A model generated the notes under the pieces. It made no database searches and was not told the DNA's origin. It worked only from the letters and a program-made list of their open reading frames with translations. Source: Candidatus Saccharibacteria bacterium UBA3304 (GTDB taxonomy: Bacteria; Patescibacteriota; Saccharimonadia; Saccharimonadales; Saccharimonadaceae). From it: a DNA stretch of 28,980 nt. Made by a program: the position numbers and the translations under genes. The stretch spans positions 1-28,980 of the forward strand of contig DESW01000004.1 in NCBI GenBank assembly GCA_002361425.1, given 5' to 3'. Shown here piece after piece: positions 21,783-28,980 of the stretch; the stretch's first letter is position 1, and each line of letters opens with the position of its first letter.

Positions 21783-23026
21783 TATCCGATAATCCTCAAT
21801 ACATCAATTACGGTTACTACCGCAACAATAATCAACAATGCTACAAATGCTCTACTGACAATCTTTTCTTCTTTCTCTTTCGTAAGCTCTTTTTTGCGCA
21901 ATTTATAGCTAAGAATTAGCAACCAACGACCGCCATCGAGTGCTGGAATTGGCAAGACATTCATTACGGCTAGCGAGATCGAGATAATTGCAGTCAAGAA
22001 TAAGAGATTGTTCAAACCAGACGACATCATATTCGGGAACAATACGCCGATAATTCCAACTGGGCCACTCACTGAATCACCTGCTGCCTTTACAGCTTCC
22101 GCACCGCTCTCGCGCGCACTCTGATCAAAGAAGTTCAACTGGCGAACCACACCTGTAACCAAGTTCCACAATAGCTGGCCAACACCCTTGAAAGTTTCAC
22201 CTGTTAGCTGAGCAGTCGTCGCTAAACCAACAATCGGTGCACTCCAAGTACTACGATATACTGCCGCACCAGAGATGCCTGCGCCAAGAATATATTCTTC
22301 GCTCTCTTCATTGAGCGTCATTTCTACCATATTCGTATCACCATTACGCTCATACGTCATATACACCGTCTGACCAGCGTATTTCGCGTCAAATGCGAGC
22401 AAATCGTCTGTAACGTTTATGAATACGCGTTCGCCATCAGGAGCATCACATTCGCCCTCCTCGCAGCCGAGAGAGCGCATTTGACGTACTATATCACCCT
22501 CTTTTAGGTGCGCAGCGGAAGCCGGGCTGCCATTCTTCACTTCGCCAATTGTAACTGGCTGGGTTACAACCGTTTTCGTATCGCCCTCCATCTCAAACTG
22601 GCCCTCAAGAAAATGTGGCATACCAATCCATGCCAAGACTGTCAAAACGACAAATGCCATTAGCCAGTTCATCGCAACACCGGCAAAAAGAATCTTTGTC
22701 TTAGACCAAAACGATGATGCGCCAAAACTACCCTTTGCTTTATCCGCATCGCTCTCGCCTTTCATCTGGCAGAAGCCGCCAATCGGCAACCAGTTCAATG
22801 ATAAGACTAAGCCCTTACCTGGCATCTTTTCCCATTCAGACTTCTTTAAGCGACGCCATTTGCCATTCACCTTGCGCCAAGCAATCGCGCGTGGAGGAAA
22901 ACCAATACCAAACTCTTCCACCTCTACGCCATTACGACGCGCAGCAATGAAATGCCCAAACTCGTGACCAGTCACGAGCAACATCAAGATTAATAAACCA
23001 ACAATAATACCTACTACCACACTCAT
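21782..23026 (-). CDS. rseP: RseP/site-2 intramembrane zinc metalloprotease
   Basis: This 414-aa polytopic protease has HEFGH (His21, Glu22, His25) in the first TM helix and a PDZ domain in the middle (about 150-240; GEVKNGSPASAAHLKEGDIV). A C-terminal NVLPIPALDGGRWL carries the third zinc ligand, Asp. In other bacteria the family cleaves anti-sigma factors or signal-peptide remnants; the target here is unknown. The gene starts about 75 nt downstream of the rplU stop, after the rplU terminator. TATTAA lies 6 nt upstream of the ATG, so a leaderless start is possible but weak. Confidence 0.94.
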   Translation of the reverse strand: MSVVVGIIVGLLILMLLVTGHEFGHFIAARRNGVEVEEFGIGFPPRAIAWRKVNGKWRRLKKSEWEKMPGKGLVLSLNWLPIGGFCQMKGESDADKAKGSFGASSFWSKTKILFAGVAMNWLMAFVVLTVLAWIGMPHFLEGQFEMEGDTKTVVTQPVTIGEVKNGSPASAAHLKEGDIVRQMRSLGCEEGECDAPDGERVFINVTDDLLAFDAKYAGQTVYMTYERNGDTNMVEMTLNEESEEYILGAGISGAAVYRSTWSAPIVGLATTAQLTGETFKGVGQLLWNLVTGVVRQLNFFDQSARESGAEAVKAAGDSVSGPVGIIGVLFPNMMSSGLNNLLFLTAIISISLAVMNVLPIPALDGGRWLLILSYKLRKKELTKEKEEKIVSRAFVALLIIVAVVTVIDVLRIIG

Positions 23027-23063
23027 ACTGTATTAATAATAGCACAAGCATAAGCGCAAGAAG

Positions 23064-23095
23064 CAAAAAAAGAAGCCCTTTCGGACTCCTCTTTT
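23064..23095 (-). terminator. terminator after rplU
   Basis: Minus-strand stem GAGGAGTCC-GAAA-GGGCTTC (with G-U pairs, GAAA tetraloop) followed by TTTTTTT. Confidence 0.82.
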
Positions 23096-23101
23096 ATCAA
23101 G

Positions 23102-23410
23102 TTAAGCGATCGATACGATTTCGATTTCGCTGTATTTCTGGCGGTGACCAGTTTCAGTATGGACACGCTTCTTGGAGTGGTAGCGGATAACGCGAACCTT
23201 GTCGCCAGCTACTTTCTCGTTAACGACCTTCGCTTTAACCTTAACTCCCTTGACGGTTGGATCACCAACAGTGGTCTTATCACCATCAATTACGAGCAAA
23301 GCATCGACAGCGAGATCTTTAGTTCCTTCCGGGAGGAGGTCCACACGGAGGGTCTCTTTTTCAGCGACAATATACTGCTTGCCGCCAATCTTTACGACTG
23401 CTTTTTTCAT
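23102..23410 (-). CDS. rplU: 50S ribosomal protein bL21
   Basis: This 102-aa ribosomal protein has MKKAVVKIGGKQYIVAEKETLRVDLLP at the start and VRVIRYHSKKRVHTETGHRQKYSEIEI near the end, both typical of bL21. ATG 23410 has AAAAGGA upstream (SD spacing about 5-8 nt); the longer in-frame extension is not needed. It has its own promoter and terminator, so it is monocistronic and separated from rpmA, its usual partner. Confidence 0.97.
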   Translation of the reverse strand: MKKAVVKIGGKQYIVAEKETLRVDLLPEGTKDLAVDALLVIDGDKTTVGDPTVKGVKVKAKVVNEKVAGDKVRVIRYHSKKRVHTETGHRQKYSEIEIVSIA

Positions 23411-23434
23411 AAAATTCCTTTTATTACTTCGAAT

Positions 23435-23463
23435 ATTATAACAAAAAATCCCCCCTATTACAA
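23435..23463 (-). promoter_or_regulatory. rplU promoter
   Basis: On the minus strand TTGTAA (23463-23458), 17 nt and TATAAT (23440-23435) preceded by TGT. Predicted +1 is 23428, with a leader of about 18 nt containing the SD. Confidence 0.75.
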
Positions 23464-23465
23464 GC

Positions 23466-23503
23466 ATAAAAAGCAGCAGCGCCGGGATACCCTAGCCGGC
23501 GCT
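23466..23503 (-). terminator. terminator of the surface-protein operon
   Basis: Minus-strand stem AGCGCCGG / CCGGCGCT with a 10-nt loop, then GCTGCTTTTTA. It lies 25 nt after the stop of the gene at 23529. Confidence 0.88.
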
Positions 23504-23528
23504 ACTGTAATAAAGGAGTTGCTATATG

Positions 23529-24989
23529 CTATTTATCGTCCTTGGTCAGGCCTTTTTCAATGGCCGCCAAGTCTTTTTGGCTACGGTACCAATAGAGACC
23601 GCCAGTTGCAATACAGACTACTGCAACAATTGCCAAGGCGATTTCGCCAGGACCAGTCTTTGGAATATCTGGCTCATCACAGACCGGATTCTTTGGATCA
23701 GTAGTACAAATGCACTCTACATCGTCTGGATCACAGTCGTCATCGTCGTCACACTTTTCCTTCGTAGGATCACATGTGTCGTCTTCATCACATTTTTCCT
23801 TCGTAGGATCACATGTGTCGTCTTCATCACATTTTTCCTTCGTAGGATCACATTTTGGCTCTTCCTGACATTCGCGAAGAACATTGATAGTGGAACTATC
23901 GTTAATCTCGCCGGCGTCATGGTCGACATAAATTGTGTTCTTGAAAGCAGTTTTCGAGTTGCAGGCTGCTTTATCAACCGCGTTAGCGTTTACTTTCACC
24001 TTATAAGTAATCGTCGCAGTTGCACCCTTGCCATAAAGGCCAGTGTTAAAACCGTTCTGACCAATGATATCTTTCATCGTAAGACCATTAGGGTTTGCAG
24101 AGTTAACGAGCTTGGTAGTGCCATTAACAAGCGTTACGCCCGTTGGAAGCTTATCGTGGAAAGTAACATTCGTAAGATCGGTAGTACCAGTGTTCTCGAA
24201 CTTAACTTGATAAGTAAGAGTGTCGCCTGGTTTTGCGTCTACAGTCTTGTAGTAGTTTTTACCATCCTTAGAGACGGTCTTGGTTACCTTAGCAGCAACC
24301 TGTTCGGCGCGAATCTTATATACGATATGGCCAGAATATTCTTCACAACCCGGAATAATACCGGAGAATTTATTGTGGCCAATGTATGCGCCGTCTTTAC
24401 TAAAGAGCGATTCTGGGATAACTGTGCCATTTAGGCTGCCCTGGTTGTAGATCTTTGCAGAACCTTCAACATACTTAAGAACAACGTCTTTCGTAGAATC
24501 GGTCGTAAAGATTGCTTCATCCCAGACTTCAAGTGGATTGGTATTGGTTGCCGAAATGACACCAGATACCTTAACTGGCTTTGAAGCGCTAACCTTCCAA
24601 GCGGTTAGGCCGGTAGTTACACGTACACCACGCGCAATACCCTTGCCAGATTCGTTTAGGCTAGACTTCGCATCGTTGTGATAGAAGATCCAGACCTGAT
24701 ATTCCTTGCCAGGCGTGACTTTGACAGAGTCAGAGACTGCCTTGCCGGAACCAACCTCGCCAACACGGACGAAGTTCGTCTCGTTGCCGACAATGTTGTT
24801 GTCGGTGATAGAGTTGAAGGTAGGCTCATCAGCCGGGCTCTTCATCGTATAAGTCTTACGACTTGGACCCCAGTTGGTGCCGTTAGCTGCAGAGCTGGAT
24901 GCAAATGGCACGATGGCCGTGATTGCAACAGCAATGAGCGCTGCTACCGTCAACCTCCGTTTAAATTTGATATTTGTTTGTTTTAGCAT
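23529..24989 (-). CDS. sortase-anchored secreted surface protein with DUF11-like domain
   Basis: This 486-aa protein has a classical signal peptide (1 to about 35: basic KFKRR, hydrophobic core, cleavage near SSAANG). An ectodomain without recognised family follows (about 40-235), then a DUF11-type beta domain (about 236-340; AKPGDTLTYQVKFENTGTTDLTNVTFHDKLP). A Cys/Asp/Glu/Lys-rich stalk (about 376-425) is built from 13-aa repeats. The sorting signal is IPKTG (about 440), followed by a TM helix and a Lys-containing tail. The cell-wall sorting signal links it to the sortase gene at 143-1411. SD AAAAAGGAGT precedes the ATG. It is co-transcribed with the acidic protein upstream (34-nt gap) and ends at a strong terminator. 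Confidence 0.9.
   Translation of the reverse strand: MLKQTNIKFKRRLTVAALIAVAITAIVPFASSSAANGTNWGPSRKTYTMKSPADEPTFNSITDNNIVGNETNFVRVGEVGSGKAVSDSVKVTPGKEYQVWIFYHNDAKSSLNESGKGIARGVRVTTGLTAWKVSASKPVKVSGVISATNTNPLEVWDEAIFTTDSTKDVVLKYVEGSAKIYNQGSLNGTVIPESLFSKDGAYIGHNKFSGIIPGCEEYSGHIVYKIRAEQVAAKVTKTVSKDGKNYYKTVDAKPGDTLTYQVKFENTGTTDLTNVTFHDKLPTGVTLVNGTTKLVNSANPNGLTMKDIIGQNGFNTGLYGKGATATITYKVKVNANAVDKAACNSKTAFKNTIYVDHDAGEINDSSTINVLRECQEEPKCDPTKEKCDEDDTCDPTKEKCDEDDTCDPTKEKCDDDDDCDPDDVECICTTDPKNPVCDEPDIPKTGPGEIALAIVAVVCIATGGLYWYRSQKDLAAIEKGLTKDDK
23755..23855. repeat. 39-bp tandem repeat encoding Cys/Asp stalk
   Basis: A 39-bp unit (13 aa, PTKEKCDEDDTCD permuted) is repeated about two and a half times without visible base differences within the repeated part. 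Near-identity at DNA level suggests recent expansion and possible copy-number change. Confidence 0.85.
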
Positions 24990-25023
24990 TTTTGTTACTC
25001 CTTTTTACTACCTCAATTTTTCC

Positions 25024-27063
25024 CTAGAAGTCGCCATTCGCAAATGCGTTAGCGGCGTCTTCGTCAGACATATTCTCGCTAGCCTGACCGGCAGAGCGAT
25101 CTTCGGAATTATTAGCTTGTTCCTGTGCGTCGTGACCAGCCTGATCTGCCGCTTGCTGTTGCTGGTCTTCGGCAGTACGATTCTCCTGGTTGCTCGTGTT
25201 TTCGCCATTCGAGCCACCATTCGTTTCAGCGTTATCGATATTCTGCTGGACAGTGTTACCGCTACCGTCAGCACTCTGTTCATTCGTATCCTGGGCGCCA
25301 GTCTGTTCGTTACTGTCTGGGGCTACGTCATTCTGCTCTGCGCCATCTGAACCGTCATTATTCTGTTCAGCGTCATAGTCCGCTACGTCAGCTGGCTTAT
25401 CGGAGACCTCGCCGTTCTGGTCCTGCGGATCTACATGTAGGCCATCGAGACCTTCATCGACGAGATCCTGACGGAATGGAGTTTTACCTGGATCTGGGTC
25501 TGGATCTGGGTCTGGATCAGGGTCTGGGTCTGGATCTGGATCAGGGTCTGGATCTGGGTCTGGGTCTGGATTTGGGTCTGGGTCTGGTTCTGGGTCTCCT
25601 GGAATCTGGCGTACGGTCGTAGTGAAGTCAAATTCATCTAATGGCTGGCCACCACAGCGCTCCTTAAAGGTAAAGGTATCAGTATGTTCGTTCTTATTCT
25701 CGTCAATCCAGACGCGGCGAACAGTGTAAACCTTCGTACCGTCTTCCTGAGTCGTACAACCGACCACCTCAATGTTGCTCGTATCAGAGTCACCGGTTTC
25801 GAATTCGGAATCCATGAAGAAGTTATGGAAGGTACCGGAAACTGTATTCTCAGTAAATTCGCTGTTACTGAAGATAGACATGACATAGTCATAAACTTCC
25901 TGATGAAGATCTGCATCAGCTTCCATTGCTTCAAGCAATGCATCCGGGTTATCGAAGTTCGCACCTTCAACACCGAAGTTAGGATCAGCAGTCTTCTCCT
26001 GCATGTAGTAATAAGTTGCAGCGAGCTGGCCTGGCTGAAGCATACGATCGCCGAGCTCTTGGCGCATCTCTTCTTCGGACAAGCCACTACCGAGCGACTC
26101 GCCAAAGGCGTGATTGCCAATCTTCTCATTATTAAAGGTCGAACCGTCTTCACTAGCGAACTGACCATGGTAAGTAGAGCGATCGTGGATAGACTCGTTA
26201 TCTTCCTGGTCATCTTCGAGTTCCTGAACGATAGCAGTATTATCCTGGACCTCTTTCTTATCTCTCTTGCCAGAAAGACCGATACCGAGAACAGTTGCAA
26301 GTGCGAGCGCTACTACGATGCCGCGAGTTGCGAGCTTCTTGAATAGTTTTTTGCGCTCTTTCTTCTTCTCAGATTCAGGTCTGTTGCTATTATCGATAGC
26401 TTCAGCTTCCTGTCTTGCTTCCTCGACAGCCTCTTCATCAGAAGCTTCCTCTTCTTCACCGCCTGCGCCATTTGCGCGATCTGCAACCTCAGCGGCTGCA
26501 ACGCCTGCTGCTGCACCGGCTGCAACGCCGGCTGCAGTTTCTGCTGCATTGCCATTAGAATCATCATTATCTTCAGTATTGTCCTCGCCCTCATCTTCGC
26601 CACCATCTTCGGCGTTGTCGGAACCGCCTTCTTCAGTGGAGCTACCTTCGGAACTATTTGCCTCAGTTGCAGCCTCAGTACCCTGGGTGCTCGTATCCGC
26701 CTGCTCTTCGCCAGCATTCAAAGCATCAACTAGACGCTGCTGATCTTCGAGGCTCCAGCTAAATACATCCATTGCATTCGTAACAGGCTTCTCAATCTTG
26801 CGAGCTGCCTTGAAAATCGCAGAAGTATAGTTGTGAGCAATCTCCTTATGGAGTCTTTCTCTTTCTTTCTGCTCTGCGTTTTCTGCATCCTCTGCTACTT
26901 CAGTAGTTTGCTCAACAACCTCGGTGCTGATTTCAGTACCAGGCTCCTGAGTGTCGCCACCATCAACAACTGCTAGTTCATTCTTAGCAGCATTTGGATC
27001 CATCAACCATTTGCGGTCGTCATCGCCGCCGCTGTGATCTGGTAATTTTGGTACTTCCGACAT
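25024..27063 (-). CDS. large acidic single-TM envelope protein with Asp-Pro stalk, unknown
   Basis: This 679-aa protein has an Asp/Glu/Ala-rich cytoplasmic N-terminus (1 to about 235) with an Ala/Gly/Val stretch, a Lys/Arg cluster, and one TM helix at about 243-263 (IVVALALATVLGIGLSG). A globular outer domain (about 285-480) has two Cys that could pair. A long DP-repeat stalk (about 488-525) is followed by an Asn/Gln/Asp-rich disordered tail to the end. There is no signal peptide and no sorting motif; the topology is N-in, C-out. I do not recognise the outer domain. It is the first gene of an operon with the sortase-anchored protein. SD AGGA lies about 12 nt before the ATG. Confidence 0.83.
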   Translation of the reverse strand: MSEVPKLPDHSGGDDDRKWLMDPNAAKNELAVVDGGDTQEPGTEISTEVVEQTTEVAEDAENAEQKERERLHKEIAHNYTSAIFKAARKIEKPVTNAMDVFSWSLEDQQRLVDALNAGEEQADTSTQGTEAATEANSSEGSSTEEGGSDNAEDGGEDEGEDNTEDNDDSNGNAAETAAGVAAGAAAGVAAAEVADRANGAGGEEEEASDEEAVEEARQEAEAIDNSNRPESEKKKERKKLFKKLATRGIVVALALATVLGIGLSGKRDKKEVQDNTAIVQELEDDQEDNESIHDRSTYHGQFASEDGSTFNNEKIGNHAFGESLGSGLSEEEMRQELGDRMLQPGQLAATYYYMQEKTADPNFGVEGANFDNPDALLEAMEADADLHQEVYDYVMSIFSNSEFTENTVSGTFHNFFMDSEFETGDSDTSNIEVVGCTTQEDGTKVYTVRRVWIDENKNEHTDTFTFKERCGGQPLDEFDFTTTVRQIPGDPEPDPDPNPDPDPDPDPDPDPDPDPDPDPDPDPDPGKTPFRQDLVDEGLDGLHVDPQDQNGEVSDKPADVADYDAEQNNDGSDGAEQNDVAPDSNEQTGAQDTNEQSADGSGNTVQQNIDNAETNGGSNGENTSNQENRTAEDQQQQAADQAGHDAQEQANNSEDRSAGQASENMSDEDAANAFANGDF
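25488..25598. repeat. hexanucleotide-type (Asp-Pro) repeat tract
   Basis: Imperfect 6-bp repeats (ggatct/gggtct/ggatca on the plus strand) encode about 15 Asp-Pro pairs in the stalk of the 679-aa protein. A change of whole units would keep the frame and alter stalk length. Confidence 0.9.
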
Positions 27064-27109
27064 TTCTCTTTTTCCTGTTTATTTTTTATTTTTGACCTAG
27101 TTTGGGTCC

Positions 27110-27139
27110 ATTTTAGCACTAGCTTTTTCAAAATGTCAA
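27110..27139 (-). promoter_or_regulatory. promoter of the surface-protein operon
   Basis: On the minus strand TTGACA (27139-27134), 18 nt and TAAAAT (27115-27110) preceded by TGC. Predicted +1 is about 27103, giving a 40-nt leader. Confidence 0.78.
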
Positions 27140-27154
27140 GTACTTTCAAACAAC

Positions 27155-27194
27155 AAAAAGAGGACCGATTCGTTTTGCGGATTAGTCCTCTTTT
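27155..27194 (-). terminator. terminator after the 88-aa gene
   Basis: AAAAGAGGAC / GTCCTCTTTT is a perfect stem with T run on the minus strand. It separates the 88-aa gene from the surface operon. Between it and the 88-aa stop (27195-27368) I see no protein gene. That stretch is an AT-rich 3' UTR of about 170 nt. Confidence 0.85.
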
Positions 27195-27368
27195 CTGGCT
27201 TTCGCCTGCTATTTATTTTTTAGAAACTCGCTTTGTTATGATTTTTAACTCGAACAAGTTTTTACATTGGTATGTTCTCCTATTTTAAAGTTCATGAATA
27301 AGTTTTTATCTTATAGGCAATCTCCTTGTTTCTTATGGCAAGATTCGTTATCTATTTATAACTATCTA

Positions 27369-27635
27369 TTAGGCAGCTAGATTGCGGATGAAGCCTAAGA
27401 GGCCTGCACCACGCTTCTGGTCTGCTATTTCACGTTCCTTTCTCATCTTTATTAATTCTTTTGCTTCGTCAGAGATTTCTTTTTTACTCTGATATTGATC
27501 TGGTGCTATGCCTTCGTCATATTCAATGGCGTCGTACATATCTTTTTTCTGATCGAGCTCCTCTTCCGAGTAATGCTCTTTTGCTTGTGTTGGGAAGCTA
27601 TATTCGCTGCTTCCTATTTCGAATTTGTTTGCCAT
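27369..27635 (-). CDS. small charged cytosolic protein, unknown
   Basis: This 88-aa hydrophilic protein has no TM helix and no signal peptide, is rich in Lys/Glu and is probably helical in its second half (KKEISDEAKELIKMRKEREIADQKRG). It ends in a short hydrophobic GLLGFIRNLAA. I do not recognise it. I take MANKFEIG at 27635 as the start, with AAAGGA about 13 nt upstream. The longer in-frame extension is Lys/Asn/Thr-rich and starts almost at the predicted transcript start, with no SD. It has its own consensus promoter and terminator, next to the surface operon. Confidence 0.68.
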   Translation of the reverse strand: MANKFEIGSSEYSFPTQAKEHYSEEELDQKKDMYDAIEYDEGIAPDQYQSKKEISDEAKELIKMRKEREIADQKRGAGLLGFIRNLAA

Positions 27636-27736
27636 ATTATTTTTGTTTTCCTTTCTATTTTGGCTAGTCTCCTTCCTGATACCCACTGGAATTTGATTTT
27701 TCGTTTTTGTGTTGGCTTTTTGCTTGCTCAACTGTC

Positions 27737-27781
27737 CTTATGCTATCACACTTATGCTTTTTTGTCAATAGCGCTTATGCT
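27737..27781 (-). promoter_or_regulatory. three direct AGCATAAG repeats across the promoter
   Basis: AGCATAAG occurs at 27744-27737, 27758-27751 and 27781-27774 (minus strand), overlapping the -10, the spacer and the region upstream of the -35. Direct octamers across a promoter suggest a regulator site. The binding protein is unknown. Confidence 0.45.
27740..27768 (-). promoter_or_regulatory. promoter of the 88-aa gene
   Basis: On the minus strand TTGACA (27768-27763), 17 nt and TAGCAT (27745-27740). Predicted +1 is about 27733, with a leader of about 97 nt. Confidence 0.75.
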
Positions 27782-27835
27782 ATATTTTTGCAATTTGTCA
27801 ATTTTAACAGAGGTAGAAGCCCCCTTGCAAAATCT

Positions 27836-27875
27836 AAAAAATATTTCCACTACCCTATTCGGACAGTGGAAATAT
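27836..27875 (-). terminator. terminator of ileS
   Basis: Minus-strand ATATTTCCACT / AGTGGAAATAT (11 bp) followed by TTTTTAG. It lies 28 nt after the ileS stop. Confidence 0.88.
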
Positions 27876-27903
27876 ATACCACAACTCGCCTAAATGTGAA
27901 TTG

Positions 27904-28980
27904 TTATTCTGCTTTTTCTATGCTGATTGTGACGTTTTCGCCTTCAACTTTCACGATTTCGTCATATGCATAGTTGTCATTCGTAAGCTCAGTTGCGAGT
28001 ACTTCATTCTTTAATGTCTCAACATAAGCCTCAGGCACCTTGCAGGAAACACTAAGCTTAATACGATCGTCGACGTTAAGGCCAGCTTTCTTACGTGCAG
28101 ATTGCACGAAGCGAATCAATTCACGCACAAAGCCTTCTTCGCGGAGTTCATCAGTAAGCTTCTTATCGAGCTCAAGGGCTTTACCATGCGCAACGCTCTT
28201 AACGTTGACCTCTTCGGCAATAATCTGTTCATAGAATTCATCGAGCTTCTCGCCGCCATATTTAAGGCTTGCGAGCGGCTGACGTACCTTAATCTGGCCG
28301 AATTCATCATTACGATCCATACGCAATGCCAAGCCTTCAGTAATGATTGCGCGGCAGTCTGCCATCTTAGCGATTGCTTCTTCGTCAATCTTGCCAGCTG
28401 CTGGCCAATCCTGAAGATGTACGCTCTCGCCACCCATCATATTCTGCCAAAGTTCTTCTGCTAGGAATGGCGTAAATGGCGCCATGATTAATGCTAGGTA
28501 GCTCAAGACATAATGCAAAGTCTCATAGGCCTCAGCCTTATCGCTTCCGGATTCAGACTTCCAGAAACGACGACGGCTACGACGTACAAACCAGTTCGAA
28601 AGATCATCTACGAATGGCAAGATGCCACCGGTTGCAAGTGGAAGATTATACTTATTCATACCATCAGTAATCTCATCGCGTAGCTGATAGAGACGTGCCA
28701 CAATCCAAGCATCGAGTGGATTCTCAAGCTTAACTGGAGCTTTGAGCTTATCGCCCTTGAACTCCCAACCATCAACCTCAGCGTACATCGTGAAGAAGTC
28801 ATAGACATTCCAAATCATCGTCAACTTACGAGCTGTATCTGATACGTCCTTGTCGATAAGTGCAAAGTCCTCACCGGCAAGCACTGGGCTAGAAAGCATC
28901 ACGAAGCGAAGTGCATCTGCGGAATACTGGTCCATAAGGACATTTGGATCAGTATAGTTGCCGAGCGACTTGCTCATCTT
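27904..28980 (-). CDS. ileS: isoleucyl-tRNA synthetase, C-terminal part (5' end outside window)
   Basis: The last ~359 codons of a class Ia aminoacyl-tRNA synthetase. The segment opens exactly at the KMSKSLGN catalytic loop (Lys from the codon at 28980-28978), so the true start lies beyond the window. It continues through the anticodon-binding helical domain (NPLDAWIVARLYQLRDEIT, LSNWFVRRSRRRFWKS, MAPFTPFLAEELWQNM) and a C-terminal domain with VRELIRFVQSARKKAGLNVDDRIKL. The LSNWFVRRSRRRFW and C-terminal AR-K-A-GLNVDDRI pattern points to the IleRS type with a long C-terminal domain rather than ValRS or LeuRS. A terminator follows the stop. Confidence 0.93.
   Translation of the reverse strand, partial: KMSKSLGNYTDPNVLMDQYSADALRFVMLSSPVLAGEDFALIDKDVSDTARKLTMIWNVYDFFTMYAEVDGWEFKGDKLKAPVKLENPLDAWIVARLYQLRDEITDGMNKYNLPLATGGILPFVDDLSNWFVRRSRRRFWKSESGSDKAEAYETLHYVLSYLALIMAPFTPFLAEELWQNMMGGESVHLQDWPAAGKIDEEAIAKMADCRAIITEGLALRMDRNDEFGQIKVRQPLASLKYGGEKLDEFYEQIIAEEVNVKSVAHGKALELDKKLTDELREEGFVRELIRFVQSARKKAGLNVDDRIKLSVSCKVPEAYVETLKNEVLATELTNDNYAYDEIVKVEGENVTISIEKAE

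Noticed and set aside
23526..24434. 302-aa plus-strand open frame
   Set aside because: Antisense shadow of the DUF11 surface protein. Its repeated FFLRRITCVVFIT stretches are the complement of the Cys/Asp repeats.
25488..25598. Possible CRISPR-like repeat array
   Set aside because: 6-bp coding repeats without spacers; no cas genes in the window.
25125..26743. Several 130-220 aa open frames antisense or out of frame within the acidic protein gene
   Set aside because: Produced by the biased Asp/Glu/Pro codon composition, with no start signals. The 679-aa frame has promoter, SD and domain logic.
28978..28980. ileS start at the Met of MSKSLGN
   Set aside because: That Met belongs to the KMSKS catalytic loop; the gene continues past the window end.
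1..28980. UGA read as glycine (as in some CPR lineages)
   Set aside because: TGA ends several full-length recognisable proteins at the expected place (xth, fpg, histidine kinase, receiver).
1..28980. Insertion sequences, prophage or integrase-bounded island
   Set aside because: No transposase, integrase, terminase or att-like repeats seen; the tRNA-Leu at the left edge is not flanked by an integrase here.

Overview
The window looks like a chromosomal segment of a Patescibacteria/CPR bacterium, most likely Candidatus Saccharibacteria (TM7). The genes are small and tightly packed, with stop/start overlaps. The content is a minimal informational and repair set plus surface proteins. TGA is used as an ordinary stop (xth, fpg, HK, RR), which argues against the CPR lineages that read UGA as glycine. 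The assignment rests on gene content and style only, because no phylogenetic marker could be compared.

Layout. At 1-80 lies a truncated tRNA-Leu (minus strand), divergent from a sortase (143-1411) and a zinc-ribbon membrane protein (1426-2046). Two single-gene units follow (2165-3235, 3371-4405). They encode paralogous membrane proteins: one carries an intact CDP-alcohol phosphatidyltransferase motif and the other has lost it. Positions 4418-6006 (minus) hold a ribokinase-fold protein and exonuclease III. An orphan acidic protein (6114-6461) and dCMP deaminase (6585-7058) come next. Positions 7059-8144 have no protein gene. Instead they carry a minus-strand transcription unit of about 950 nt, with a consensus promoter and a consensus terminator, whose 3' half resembles RNase P RNA. 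The (p)ppGpp synthetase/hydrolase gene (8145-9677) is divergent from it.

Positions 9772-17250 are mainly minus-strand: glyS, a two-TM protein divergent from a TetR-type regulator, a histidine kinase-receiver-recO operon, a surface-anchored protein, xseB-xseA, and a YbhN-type membrane protein. At 17301-18698 (plus) are a TRM11-like methyltransferase and rpmA (L27); the rpmA promoter lies inside the methyltransferase gene. Positions 18742-23410 (minus) hold an EEP hydrolase, holA-fpg, CPBP protease-rseP, and rplU (L21). Positions 23529-27063 (minus) form a two-gene surface operon: a highly acidic single-TM protein with an Asp-Pro stalk, then a DUF11-type secreted protein with an IPKTG sorting signal, a plausible substrate for the sortase. 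An 88-aa protein gene with its own promoter and the 3' end of ileS close the window.

Two initiation styles are visible. At nine genes a -10 box lies exactly 6 nt upstream of the ATG, which predicts leaderless mRNAs (xth, rel, fpg, TetR, HK and others). The accessory or highly expressed units (CDP-alcohol pair, acidic orphan, rplU, surface operon, 88-aa gene) instead have -35/-10 promoters, 5' UTRs and Shine-Dalgarno sequences. The most notable items are the large structured RNA, this promoter grammar, the active/degenerate CDP-alcohol transferase pair, and a TetR-type protein with an atypical C-terminal domain.
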